Shown here one piece after another: positions 11,351-25,476 of a stretch of DNA of 64,000 bases; the stretch's first letter is position 1, and the number at the start of each line of letters is the position of its first letter. Where the stretch lies: contig CM019236.1 in NCBI GenBank assembly GCA_009741485.1, positions 62,828,771 to 62,892,770 of the forward strand, read 5' to 3'. Origin of the DNA: Malurus cyaneus samueli (taxonomy: Eukaryota > Chordata > Aves > Passeriformes > Maluridae). The notes beneath the pieces are model-generated. The model saw nothing but the letters and a program-made list of their open reading frames with translations. It had not been told where the DNA came from and ran no database searches. The position numbers and the translations under genes were made by a program.

Positions 11351-12199
11351 GGGCAACATCATTGCCTTGCTTGAATTGAAATCTGGTTTGCAATGGTGAC
11401 TGTGCTTATGAAGTAGCTGTATTTCTGATAAGAAAATTATAATACATAAAAGGATAGCCATTTAGGAGCAAATGACCTATTTTATCCTATCTTAAGTCAA
11501 AACCTTCCTTTTATATTCAGTATAACAAAACCAATACTTTTATTTTGCATTTTTACGCAAAGGTGATTGTTATAACCTAAACTGTAATTTGGAATAAGAT
11601 CAGTTTATTCTCAGTGGAAATTAAGAGTGTGACACTTCAATTTTTATGACTTTTAAAAGGAGTCATGCAAGCACTGTGTATTGTCATGCCTTTGCTCTCT
11701 GAATAGTAATTCAGGATGGAAATATTGCAGAAAGGAGGTTTCTTCTGGTACCATTTTTATGTCCCTAGAAACCTTTTATCAAAACATTGCTAGGATTTTG
11801 TCTTGCACAGACTACATACTCTAACCCTTGTCCAAAAAAGCAACCCAAAATATTTCTGATAATTTTATTGGATTACTCACAGAGTGGAAACTGAATATAT
11901 ACCTAAAATATAATTCTGGATCTCTACTTGTATGCCCCTAGGCCCCCCACTGTGCTGCCTTTGTGCAGTTTTCTGAATAAAATGCAAGCTACATTTCTGT
12001 CAAGCAAGAGCCAGGAATACTCATTTGTTACAGCAAATTTTGCTTCTGGATTGCAGCCTGGATTCTTTAAATCAATGCTTAACTCTGGAAATGTCAGTAC
12101 CTTTCATTTAATATAAATGTTTATTTAATTGCATGTACACATTTAAAAATGCATATTACAGGAAGTATGAACATTAATAATCCCAAACCATTTTAATAG

Positions 12200-12274
12200 C
12201 TGACTTTGGACTCTCCAAGATTGTGGAAGATCACGTGACCATGAAGACAGTCTGTGGAACTCCAGGGTACTGTG
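12200..12274 (+). pseudogene. CAMK4: Second, inverted copy of the CAMK4 activation-loop exon
   Basis: The 75-bp exon encodes DFGLSKIVEDHVTMKTVCG then TPGYC with the same splice sites (TAG acceptor, GTATGT donor) as the copy at 16135-16209, and it is identical to it. It lies on the opposite strand from the gene and inside the left palindrome arm, so it cannot contribute to the minus-strand mRNA. It is either a true inverted duplicate or a misplaced contig. I call it a pseudogene only in the sense of a non-usable exon copy. Confidence 0.85.
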
Positions 12275-13602
12275 GTATGTTGTTTTGTTACCTACATTTG
12301 CTTTTATAACTGTAGAGGCAAAGGAAAGAGGACACTGGAGAAGACCATGAGATCACTCTAATACTCCACAGCACAGCTGGCAATGCCATTCAGGTGACAT
12401 TGTCATTGTCCATTACCCTGTGTGACATTGCCTACAAAGCATGCACAGGTGCCAACTCTGTTTTAGAGCAGCACCCAATCCCAGCCCAGTTAGTTTCATA
12501 AGACAGAATTTCACACATTAGCTATTAATGTCCTGCTTGTCTCCTCTTATGACAGTCACACCACCAGTGCCATACACCCACAGTTAGTGCTTAGCCCTTT
12601 TTGTGCCCGTCTGTGTGTACAATAAAAACAGGATAAGGCTTATTCTCACAGAAGAGCCTCAGAGCTGTGTTGACTTAGTGGGAAGGATTGAGGCTGAATA
12701 TCTCTGTGGAGAAGAGAAGAAAGGAGCCTTGTGTCTACAGTCATGTGCCTATAGCAATCCTTGATTTACAACTCAAGTTAACTGACCGTGCAGAATTTCT
12801 GTTGCCTGTTAAATATTCAAGCATTACTTTCCAGAATTGGAGGAAACCTGGGAGGAATATTGTTTAAATGCCAAATTAAACTATGAATAATTGATGGTTC
12901 CGGACTGCCAGATCCCACATCCTGCCCACCCATCTATCTGCAGCTTCTCCAGAAAGGACCCAACAACAAAAACACATACTGGAGTCTGAATATTTTGGCA
13001 TCAAGACTTTAATCTTCAGTCCCTGGGATGTGCAGATTGATGCAGAGGACGGAAAGCAAGAAGATTGTCATGGAGAACTTATTTGATGCAATGTTGTTCC
13101 TTCACTGAACATAGTAAGAACAGCATAATTTCTGAGAGTAGCACAAAAAAATTAAGCCAGTGAAAGCAGTGATTCATGATCAGTCTGTTGCAGGCAACAT
13201 CTAAATTAACAGCAATGTGTCAGACAACTCCATTCACCAAAAGCAAACTTCTGGAAATCTTAAAAAATTCTGAAAGCCCTTCTGTTCATGGCTGTGTAAG
13301 TGTAGTGTGGGAAGGGGAAGAGATTACGTTGATGCACATAGGTACAGCCAGCCCACCGTGCTCCAAAAATGTGGCAGTCACCCCATGTGCATCACAGATC
13401 CAGTGGGACCAGAGTCCCCAAGCAGTGCCTGTCAAGCTGCTTGGGCAGACACTGACTCCTCCTTACTGTCACAAAGTTGGAGATGCCCAAAACTGCCTTG
13501 CCTTTGTGTTTGTTCCTCACTGTGGCAAAAGCAATTGCCTGTCTTTCCTTCCAACTAAAATAGAATATCAAAAATAAATCCTAAATGAAGTGCCAAGTGA
13601 AC

Positions 13603-14115
13603 AGAATCATAGAATCACTAGGACTAGAGAAGACCTCCAAGAAGGATGAGTCCAACCTTTGACTGACCATCACCATGTCCAGTAAACCATGACACTTAGG
13701 GCCATGTCCAGTTGTTTCTTGAACACCTCAGAGGTGGTGACTTCACCATGTCCCTGTGCAGCCTGTTTCAATGCTTATCCCAGCCTTTCTGTGAGAAAAT
13801 CTTCCCAGTTCCCACCCAGAACCTCCCCTAGCAAAGCCTGAGGCCGTTTCCTCTGGCCCCAGCCTGTAGCACTGCAGGAGGCTGTTGTCCAAATGCCAGG
13901 CAGGACTGGCATTTGTTCGCATTGGACCTCATGCCATTGGCCTGTCCCATGGATCCAGCCTGTCCACCCTCTTTCCAGCATCCCCCCTGACTTGGTGTCA
14001 TCTTCAAACTGACTGAGGGTGCCCTATCCCCCATCAGCATGAAAAGTAAAATAGACTGGTCCCAACATGACCTGGGAACACCCTGGTGCCAGCCACCAGC
14101 TGGATCTAACTCCAA
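13603..14115 (-). mobile_element. CR1 LINE 3' part in the left palindrome arm
   Basis: Minus-strand CR1 running from 'tggagttagatccag' at 14101-14115 to the typical 3' end with 'gattctatgattct' at about 13605. It is the inverted counterpart of 14412-14944 and differs from it mainly by small deletions (about 20 bases shorter). It starts in the middle of the reverse transcriptase, exactly where the palindrome turns. Confidence 0.85.
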
Positions 14116-14411
14116 ACAAAAATAAATAAACATGCTTACTTTTGAAACAATGAATTAGCATCTATGAAGATAAACAAGCACGGGTTTATGAGGCAGGTCC
14201 TACTCGACTATCCTGATCTTCTTCTACAAGGTGACCTGCTAAAGGGAACGGGGAAAGGCCATGGATATTATGTGCCTGGACTCCAGTAACGCCTCTGGCA
14301 CTGTCTCCCACAGCATTCTCCTGGAGAAACTGGCTGCTCATGGCTTGGACAGGTGCAGAGTCACTGGGTGAAAAACTGGCTGGACATATGGACCCAGAGA
14401 GTGGTGGTGAA
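14116..14411. other. Loop (spacer) of the large inverted repeat
   Basis: 296 bases not mirrored on the other side. The first 50-55 bases are AT-rich and unidentified. The rest is CR1 that runs without a break into the right arm. Thus the right arm plus loop form one continuous CR1, and the left arm is the truncated partner. Confidence 0.85.
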
Positions 14412-14945
14412 TGGAGTTAGATCCAGCTGGTGGCTGGGCACCAGAGGGGTTCCCCAGGCCTCAGTGTTGGGACCAGTCCTATTTTACATCTTTATCATGT
14501 TCTGGATGAAGGGATCAAGGGCACCCTCAGTCAGTTTGAAGATGACACCAAGTCAGGCGGGGACTGGGAAAGATGTGGGTGGACAGGCTGGATCCATGGG
14601 ACAGGCCAATGGCATGAGGTCCAATGCGAACAAATGCCAGTCCTGCCTGGCATTTGGACAACAGCCTCCTGCAGTGCTACAGGCTGGGGCCAGAGGAAAC
14701 GGCCTCAGGCTTTGCTAGGGGAGGTTCTGGGTGGGAACTGGGAAGATTTTCTCACAGAAAGGCTGGGATAAGCATTGAAACAGGCTGCACAGGGACATGG
14801 TGAAGTCACCAGCTCTGCAGGTGCTCAAGAAACAACTGGACATGGCCCTAAGTGTCATGGTTTACTGGACATGGTGATGGTCAGTCAAAGGTTGGACTCA
14901 TCCTTCTTGGAGGTCTTCTCTAGTCCTAGTGATTCTATGATTCTG
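14170..14945 (+). mobile_element. CR1 LINE fragment reaching its 3' end
   Basis: Plus-strand CR1 covering part of the reverse transcriptase and the 3' UTR. Words include 'cacgggtttatgaggcaggt', 'attctcctggagaaactggc' and the translated run [10 protein letters not shown] ... [13 protein letters not shown], ending in 'gattctatgattct', the terminal octamer repeat of avian CR1. Frames are broken. It is 5'-truncated, as is normal for CR1. Bases 14296-14411 are nearly identical to 10467-10580 in the other CR1 fragment. Confidence 0.9.
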
Positions 14946-15691
14946 TTCACTTGGCACTTCATTTAGGATTTATTTTTGATATTCTATTTTAGTTGGAAGG
15001 AAAGACAGGCAATTGCTTTTGCCACAGTGAGGAACAAACACAAAGGCAAGGCAGTTTTGGGCATCTCCAACTTTGTGACAGTAAGGAGGAGTCAGTGTCT
15101 GCCCAAGCAGCTTGACAGGCACTGCTTGGGGACTCTGGTCCCACTGGATCTGTGATGCACATGGGGTGACTGCCACATTTTTGGAGCACGGTGGGCTGGC
15201 TGTACCTATGTGCATCAACGTAATCTCTTCCCCTTCCCACACTACACTTACACAGCCATGAACAGAAGGGCTTTCAGAATTTTTTAAGATTTCCAGAAGT
15301 TTGCTTTTGGTGAATGGAGTTGTCTGACACATTGCTGTTAATTTAGATGTTGCCTGCAACAGACTGATCATGAATCACTGCTTTCACTGGCTTAATTTTT
15401 TTGTGCTACTCTCAGAAATTATGCTGTTCTTACTATGTTCAGTGAAGGAACAACATTGCATCAAATAAGTTCTCCATGACAATCTTCTTGCTTTCCGTCC
15501 TCTGCATCAATCTGCACATCCCAGGGACTGAAGATTAAAGTCTTGATGCCAAAATATTCAGACTCCAGTATGTGTTTTTGTTGTTGGGTCCTTTCTGGAG
15601 AAGCTGCAGATAGATGGGTGGGCAGGATGTGGGATCTGGCAGTCCGGAACCATCAATTATTCATAGTTTAATTTGGCATTTAAACAATATT

Positions 15692-15692
15692 N
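15692..15692. other. Single N hiding a missing segment of about 139 bases
   Basis: Flanking bases match the mirror positions 12856 and 12716 of the left arm, so the left arm's 12717-12855 has no counterpart here. The N is a collapsed gap and not one ambiguous base. Confidence 0.9.
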
Positions 15693-16134
15693 CTCTTCTC
15701 CACAGAGATATTCAGCCTCAATCCTTCCCACTAAGTCAACACAGCTCTGAGGCTCTTCTGTGAGAATAAGCCTTATCCTGTTTTTATTGTACACACAGAC
15801 GGGCACAAAAAGGGCTAAGCACTAACTGTGGGTGTATGGCACTGGTGGTGTGACTGTCATAAGAGGAGACAAGCAGGACATTAATAGCTAATGTGTGAAA
15901 TTCTGTCTTATGAAACTAACTGGGCTGGGATTGGGTGCTGCTCTAAAACAGAGTTGGCACCTGTGCATGCTTTGTAGGCAATGTCACACAGGGTAATGGA
16001 CAATGACAATGTCACCTGAATGGCATTGCCAGCTGTGCTGTGGAGTATTAGAGTGATCTCATGGTCTTCTCCAGTGTCCTCTTTCCTTTGCCTCTACAGT
16101 TATAAAAGCAAATGTAGGTAACAAAACAACATAC

Positions 16135-16209
16135 CACAGTACCCTGGAGTTCCACAGACTGTCTTCATGGTCACGTGATCTTCCACAATCTTGGAGAGTC
16201 CAAAGTCAG
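16135..16209 (-). CDS. CAMK4: CAMK4 exon, activation loop (DFG to the CaMKK site)
   Basis: This 75-bp exon encodes DFGLSKIVEDHVTMKTVCG then TPGYC, matching human residues 185-208 with split Ala codons on both sides. It holds the Mg-binding aspartate of DFG and the activation-loop threonine (Thr200 in human) that CaMKK phosphorylates. Bird-type changes are E-D-H for E-H-Q and T for L. The splice sites are TAG acceptor (weak pyrimidine tract, 16210-16212) and GTATGT donor, and the phases agree with both neighbours. An identical copy in reverse lies at 12200-12274. This copy is in the right order and strand for the gene. Confidence 0.96.
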
Positions 16210-18123
<1,914 letters not shown>

Positions 18124-21100
18124 CTAAAAAAGAGAAAATCAAAGCATGTAAGTCAGAATGGTCAAGCATGAGCTGAAATCTTTCTAATTCTCTATAGCAG
18201 CAGATTAGTATTTTCTCCATGTGAGACACAGAGTTGCTTCACTAATTTTCAGAGGTCTTTTTTCTGCAAACTTGCTCAGTGTAAGATCCTTGGATACATA
18301 CTGTAATTTGAATAGGAAAATGAAATTTGGGAAGGCATCATGTCCATTTAGGAACAAAAACATCTCAAAAAATACGATTGTATTTTAAATACAGCAGTAG
18401 CTCCTAAGATGCAATCTAATAGATGTTGAAATGCCGAAGTCTGGCTCAGAGGAAGGTAGTTTTTGCACATTATAACATTCTGAGGGACAGGAAAATTGTG
18501 ACATAACTATTTCAAAATGAAACAGACATATTTGAATAGAAAGGACGCATTAGATGTCCTGGGCCAGCTTGGGGTCCCGTGCTCCAGATTTGTCACAAGT
18601 TTTAAAATCACCCAGTTGCAAAGTCCCAAAAATCCATCTGTCTTGCCAAAGCACATGCAGTACATGTGATTTCATTCACCATTGAATTCCTGCCTTGCAC
18701 TAATGGAAAGAAAAAATTCGAGATCACGTGGCTGCCACTTAGAACTGCTATGGACAGAAATTGAAAAAAATATAATATACACTATACTAACAGAAAAAAA
18801 AAGGATAAACTGGTGAAGAAATTCTGTGTTACTTGTTGATAAAATATTCATACAAAACTCTGAAGTCTTAGAAATGCTTAAGGGTATCTTATTTGAAAGT
18901 CTTATGTTCTACATTTTAGTAGCATCTCTCTCAGCTGTGTTTTCATGACTAAAAAAATCCAGTCTGTGCACACATTTATGCAAGAAATGACAAATGGTTA
19001 AATATTCACCTAGACAACACAGCAATAATGTCCGAATCTGTAGTGAATTCTTGACTGTGTATCTCATTGGAATTTTAGTTTGTATAAATTACACGTGAGG
19101 AAATAACATAAAGGAAGAATACATTGCTCTGTCCTTGGGTGTTGTTTTGGCAACACTGTGTGCTTTTCACATGTGTTTCTCACAGTGCAGTAAGCGGTTT
19201 TTATTGACTTTCTGTGCAATCCTAAAGTCACAGGATTTGTCACAATGCGGCTTTTGGAGATCAGCCAAAGACTATCATTTACCTTATTTCACAGTGAAAT
19301 ATAAGTGCTCCAGCTGTTTTCTACAATGAGATAGCTAATAAATCATCCAAGGTGAAAACAGACAACAACATATGGAAACTGATGGATTCCACACTGCTAC
19401 ATCATTTAATGCTGCGACATCTGCATGGCTGCAGTCATGTCTATCCTGCATAAAAATATAACTTCATCTGCCAGTGGAGACGTAGCCCCCATAGCACAAC
19501 AGTAATGTGTTTGATGTGCAGAGGTAATGGTGGTGCACAGGGAGTGGACCAAAAGCCATCAAAGTGAGGTGGACTGAAAGAGATGTCTGAACTCATCTGT
19601 GTTCATGTGCTGCAGATCAGCTGACCTGCCTCCATAGGAGTGAGAAGGATCAGGCATTTCACTTCCAATTCATCTGCACAAAAAAATCCTTGACCAAATT
19701 TGTGCAGGGGAATGTTCCAGACAAGTTTGCAGTCTTTTAGCAGGTCCTTTTTTAAAACATGCCCATAATCTTAAAAACATTTTATGCTGTGAGGCTGAAA
19801 ACATAAAAATTTTCTTCTCTTTCCAGAAACACATTTATGTGGGAGGGAATTTTGTGAGAAGCTGATCAACTTTTCCTCCCTTTTAAGCCATAAAGTGAGA
19901 CTAGCTTGTGGGGCTTCTTCTCAGACACAGCAAGAACCATAACTGACAACATCTGCTAACCACGCTTGTGCCTCATGACTGACTTTTTAAACAATTTGTG
20001 CTGAACATGGAGTGGGAATTGGGTTTTTTTGGTTGTAAACCAAACAAACTCACAAGACCCCAGGTAGGAAAATTTCCCTCCTCTGTAGAGCCCACCATCT
20101 GCATAAAACTCTCACATTGGGGGTGCCTAACAAATGAAAATTGCCTCAATCACCTAACCCATGCTTTTCAATGATTGCCACAGAAGTAGTCTGAGCTCTC
20201 TCTTATGTGCCCTCATCACAACACCTACAGCTGCTCCCCCTGCACCAGACCTCCCCTGATCTTCCCATGTGTCTAATCCATGATTCCTGCCCAGCACAGC
20301 TCCTCTTCTGACATCTCTCTGCAGCCCACTCAGGTCCTGCTGTAGTCACACCCTGAAACCAGTACCTGATGCTCTCTCCTCTCTCTTCTGCTGTTTCTCC
20401 TGCTTGACTTCATATTTGGGCTGTGACAGGACATGCACATGACTGGGGCTGCCTTGTGCTGCCAGCTCCTGGGTTTATCAGTGCTACTGCTGGCAGCTTG
20501 TATCTTCCATAACACATCAGGTTTTTTGAGTTTGACCAAAAAGGGCAATATTTTTTTTTGGTGAACTAACAGAGAAAAGGGTAATGCGATAAAAACCCGC
20601 CAAAGCCTATCCAACAGAAGACCCCCAATATTTTTATTGATGAAGATTGCCCATTCTTCATGGAAATACCAACTAGACTTGTGGACTGCCAGCCCTCTGA
20701 GGGGAGAGACAGCTGGCTGGACTTCTGTAAAAGGTGTCTGTCTCCAAAACCAGCCTTGTTACTAAAGGTTTTTAGCAGATGCAGTGACCTCCTGTCCTCC
20801 AGCCTGAGTCACCTGTCACTCACTGAGAATGCTTCCTGCTCCACAGCCACTTGCAACACTCTGTCTGTTTTCAGCACTGCCATCTTGCTTAGTAGATACC
20901 CTGGCACTGACCTGTTTACAAATTTTCATCAGTCCCAATAGCTCTGCTGCCCCACGTAGTGTTAGAGCTCCTGGTATTGACCGCTACTTGGTCTTGTATC
21001 AACATGAGCAATATTCTGAGCTAAATAATTCTTAGAAACAGGTTTGGTTAAATTAGCATAATCCAGTTTGTGTAGCACTTATCTCAGTTTATCTGTGCTG

Positions 21101-24100
21101 TATTTTGATTGTTCTCACTTTATTTCTTATACACCAGTTTTAATAAAAGTTATGTTCCTTTTCAGGGAGAGTCTCTGCAGCACATGTTCAAAGACTTTTC
21201 CATTTTGTAGACCAACTTAGGGCATTGCACACTTCCATTGTAAAAGAGGTATCCTGTGTTCTTCTGTTTATGTGCTATGTCTCTTAATGACTAAGTTATG
21301 TGATCAGATGAGAGGATCTGGGCCAGGTATTGTACCAGAGTGCACTTTATGTACCTAGGCATGGCTGAATTATGTCACTGTCTCCACCTATAACATATTG
21401 TATTTCTATGGCTGGATGTAGAGTTTGTAAATACACAGCATGGCAGAACAGTTTAACATAGCGTGTGCATTAAAATGTGATCATGATGTGGTGCCCTTAC
21501 ACTAGCTAAAATATCCTGTTTTCACTTCAGATTTTCAACAGAGAATGCCAGCCAATAAAAGAAAACCAAGACATCTCAGGTAATCTGGGAGAAAAGTTTT
21601 ACGACAAAATTGAGTAGCATGGTCTTATTACTTTTTGATAAACTTTGAGGTCGGACTCATCATAGCCATAGGTCATGCTAGTGTGACATTCAGGCCTTTC
21701 TCTGCAGGACTTGCTTGTGATGAAGGCAGCCTTCATCTTGGCCTTTGCCTGGAGTACATAACAGCACTCATGACTGACCAGCTTCTGTACTTTAATATGG
21801 CTGCAATAAAGACTTTTTTTCTTTTTTTTTTTTTTTCCTCCCCTAATTTTTTCCAACTACTGTGTGAGAGTTTCTTTATTCTTTATTTTGTTGCTTAATA
21901 ATTCAAGTACCTATCTAACTTGAAAGATTTTATGACAAACAAATGCAAACTACTTAAAACTCTGGCCTTATCCCTTAATTTTATTTATGGTATCCATTAC
22001 ACAGAACTGTAGAAAATGAGGGCTGTAGTGAACCTGAATCATTTATTCCTCTCCTTGGCAGCATCAACTACACCTACAGCAGTTTGTTCAGTTTATTCCT
22101 GCAGACCTCTGCAACTAGAGGCTCCACAATTTCCCCAAGCAATTTGCTACAGAGCTGTGATTTTCTGACTGTTACAAGGTATTTCTCTGCAACTCACCTG
22201 GATTTTGGCAAAGCCAGATGGAGCACATTACTTTGTTTCTGGTATATGGTAGAGGCAGAAAGCAGATTATCTTTAAATACTTGTTACCTTGTACACAATC
22301 ATACAATCATTCTTTTCTCTAAGACTGGTGGACTTCTGCTTGCTCAGTCCTTTCTGGACTTGTGGTCATCGTTGTTCTCTCCTCCAGGCAAGTGCCAACT
22401 TGCACTAATGTGTTAAAATGCAAAAATACATTCCAGCTGTGACCTGAACATCTTTATAGAATGTATTAATAAATATATTTGCCATTTTTTTCAATATATA
22501 CTGCTCCTGTCTGCCTTTTGATCCAGTGTAACCTTCAAATACTTTCTCTTTTGTTCCCACTGTCCATGACAGTACAAAAAGGACATTTGAATTTTAGCAA
22601 AGTTATTTTATTTCTACTCTGCTACATACTTGCAGGTTTCTCCGATTTTATAGTGTACAAAATTTTTGTAAGCATATGTTCTATTCCATCATATGAGATT
22701 GTCAACAAAAACACTAAAACAGAAGAGCAGAAAAGGCTTCCCCTGAACCTCCACTTTTGATCTTTAAAAAAGCTAATAGACATTCTCAGTAGAGACAACC
22801 AGTCCCCATCCAACTTAAAATCACATAATCTTGATAATATTTCTCTTCTTTATTGTGAGTCTGTCAGATGAGTCAAATACAAAAAGCTTCACTCATGTCT
22901 AGTGGGTACAATAGGTTCAGTTTCTTCCCCACTAACAGTGGCTCTCACTGTGCTTGAGAACAAGTCAGACTGATTTGGCACGGCTTGATCTGAACAAAAC
23001 CCTGCCTTGCTGGTGATGTTTGTGCCTTGTTATCCCACAGGTGCCCCCTTGTACCTTTTCTTCAGCATTACTTCATTATTTATTTCAGATTTTTTTTTTT
23101 TTGATTGAAGGTCATTCTTCCCTTCTTCCTCTTGAAGTGAGTACTACACTTACCCATTTCTCTGCCCAGCCTCCACCAGAAGTGAGTGTTATCTGTTAAA
23201 TCTATTTTAGGCATAAAAAGCTTGCTCCTTAAAGATGGTACTATGCAGGTCACTGGGTGCAAACAATTTAAGAACAACGTAAGTTATTTGAATATGTTCT
23301 GAAACTAATTTTCACTTAACCTTTTCTTATTCCAGGTTCATCTTTTACAGCTCAGTCATGGCTATTAACTGTGCTAGGCATCTAGATGTAGCTGAACTTT
23401 AACAAAACTAGCAGAAAAAAAAAGACAGAAACTGCTCCCTTCTTCTAGACACCTTTCAATAGGCCTCCTTTATCTGTAGCTCTTCCTGGGAGAATGATTT
23501 GGTTTGTTACCTTTCTTATCTGATGCTAGATGCATTCTCATTTTCTGTCTTGGCTTTCCTGGCTTCAGCTTTTGAATTCCTGGTGTTATTCCAACTCAGG
23601 CATGAAGGCCCTGACCTGTTCTCTGCTTTCCACACACGTCTGTGTCTAACTCCAGGATGGGCTGTTCCTGAGCAGTGACCTTCACTGAAGGACTGAGGAT
23701 GGCTGGTTTCAGTGCACTGGTTTAGTAGTGGGCAGATGCCTGCCATTGGATGTGGCTGGTGCAGTGGTTTGCTTGTAATAATTTCTATTCAGGATGCTGA
23801 TAATGTGACAGCCATGGTCGTGAATACCAGATTTCCTCATGTTTTCAAAAGGAAAATTTCCATCAGTTACATTGCTTGATAGAATATGTTTAGGACTTGC
23901 ATGTTGAATTTATTACCAAAGCAGGACTGTGGGGTTTTGAACCAAAGCCAGCATGGGACATCTTTAGCCATAAATGCAGTCATTACATGCGTAAGGAACT
24001 GAAAACAGAGAGGTTTTTGCTCCCTTTTCAAGATTGTCTAGACTTGTAATTAAGCTCTTTCTGTAGCCCTCATAAAAGCTGCACAAAAGAGTGTCATTGC

Positions 24101-25240
24101 ATAAAGAAAGCTACTGCACAGTAATTTTGTTCGATTACAGCCATATACTGTTTGAATAAGGCATGGTTAATTGATACAGATTTTACATCAGTTAAGAGGA
24201 TGTTTAAATAAACTTTTGATAAACCAGAAGGATATTACAAAAAAACCACAAAAACCCTTTTCTATTTTCTAGTGGAAGGTGAAATCACCTTATATGAGTA
24301 GAATGGAAAAGCCAGTCTTATAAGTGCTGTCTAAAACCATCACTCAGCACAGACTTTACAGAGAAACATTCAAAATGCATCACTGAAAATGTACCTGGAA
24401 TCCAAGATTCCACATTGGTGTAGGCTTTGTAAAACAAGGCTCACATGGCTAGGGGAAATGGGGAGATATCTCAAACGTTGTGGTGAGTGAGTGCCTTCAC
24501 GCCATTACAATCTCATGCAAGTGTCAGCCAATTTGCAATTCATGGGCCCAGCGACTGCACAAAAGTTACAGATTGATAAGAGGATATGGTAGGTGACCTG
24601 GAGCTGCTGCAAGCTTATCCAAGGGTGAAACAGGCAGCTCCTCTACAGCTCAGTTTCCTCATTTTTGGAACTGTTGAGGCATGTAAGCTGCACAGATGTC
24701 AGAGTGACAAGTGCAAAGTGAAATGGGGACACATAATAATTTTTTTTGAAATGTTGCTCTCCCCACTGAAATCCATGTAAAATTCCCCTGCTTCAACTTT
24801 GTCAGACTTTATTTAAAATATATATAGTAATGGGTTACCAAGAGCACACTGTTCCTATGCTTCCATTTATCCCTCAGACAGCATATAAGTTTAAATGCTG
24901 AACAGAACAGAAATACTATGTGCTTTGGCTTTGGAAATTGGATAGTTTGACTTCTATTATAAAAAATTGATTATGAAAAAGTGCATTTATCTGACTATTT
25001 CTTATATGGCAAAACATTATTTAGGGTTAAACTTTTTTCTGTACAAAATGGAACATAAGAATGGAAATAATTTTGAAAATGCAGGGATGCTTTTAAGAGG
25101 TCTTGCAGAAGTGTGTGTTAGAATTCCTGCTTAAACAGCTTCAAAAAAAGGACACCAAATAAAAAAATACCCTAAATGGCAATGTCAGAATCCAGCTCTA
25201 CAGGAATCAACAAGGTTTCAGTAATAAAAGTATTACTGAA

Positions 25241-25280
25241 GTTACTCATAGTTACTCAAGTTACTCAAGTTAATCAAGTT
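25241..25280. repeat. Short 9-bp-unit tandem repeat
   Basis: About four imperfect copies of GTTACTCAA/GTTAATCAA in a row. Confidence 0.8.
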
Positions 25281-25434
25281 ATGGTTACATACACAGCCTT
25301 ATCTCCCCTTTGCCACCATTCTTTTCCTGTAGTCACATTGGTTTTGGGACTGAATGAACAGAGGACCATTTCATCACTACAGAAGACAAAATCAACATCA
25401 ATTTATTTTCTGGATGTATTTCAGCAAATTTTGG

Positions 25435-25476
25435 AATTCTAAATTATAGAATTATAATTCTAAATTATAGAATTAT
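25435..25476. repeat. Two perfect 21-bp tandem units, each an inverted repeat
   Basis: Units 25435-25455 and 25456-25476 are identical. Each is a hairpin-type dyad with AATTCTA, five bases, TAGAATT, plus two further bases. Confidence 0.9.

Larger units (their letters stand above)
11351..14115. repeat. Left arm of a large inverted repeat
   Basis: Reverse complement of 14412-17077. The match is base-for-base with no net indel over the core of about 1.6 kb (about 12145-13725), apart from 139 bases (12717-12855) that are missing from the right arm at its N. Outside the core the left arm is shorter by about 20 bases on each side, mostly from single-base losses. The arm carries a plus-strand copy of the CAMK4 activation-loop exon and a minus-strand CR1 3' part. 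The mirror sum of coordinates is 28547 in the inner core, 28409 beyond the hole, 28527 at the loop and 28429 at the outer end. Confidence 0.93.
9523..16134 (-). other. CAMK4: CAMK4 intron containing a rearranged, repeat-rich block
   Basis: Between the exons for residues 184-209 (16135-16209) and 209-234 (9447-9522). It holds two CR1 fragments plus an inverted partial copy, a 25-N gap, a single N, and one and a half arms of a large palindrome that includes a reverse-oriented copy of the activation-loop exon. The sections 9523-9770 and 10581-11325 contain nothing I can name. Confidence 0.8.

Noticed and set aside
14353..14771. Frames of 121 and 113 codons with reverse-transcriptase-like words
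   Set aside because: Pieces of one broken CR1 copy read in two frames; not a functional gene.
13176..15371. Identical 133-codon frames on opposite strands
   Set aside because: They are the same intronic sequence seen twice because of the palindrome; no protein family recognised.
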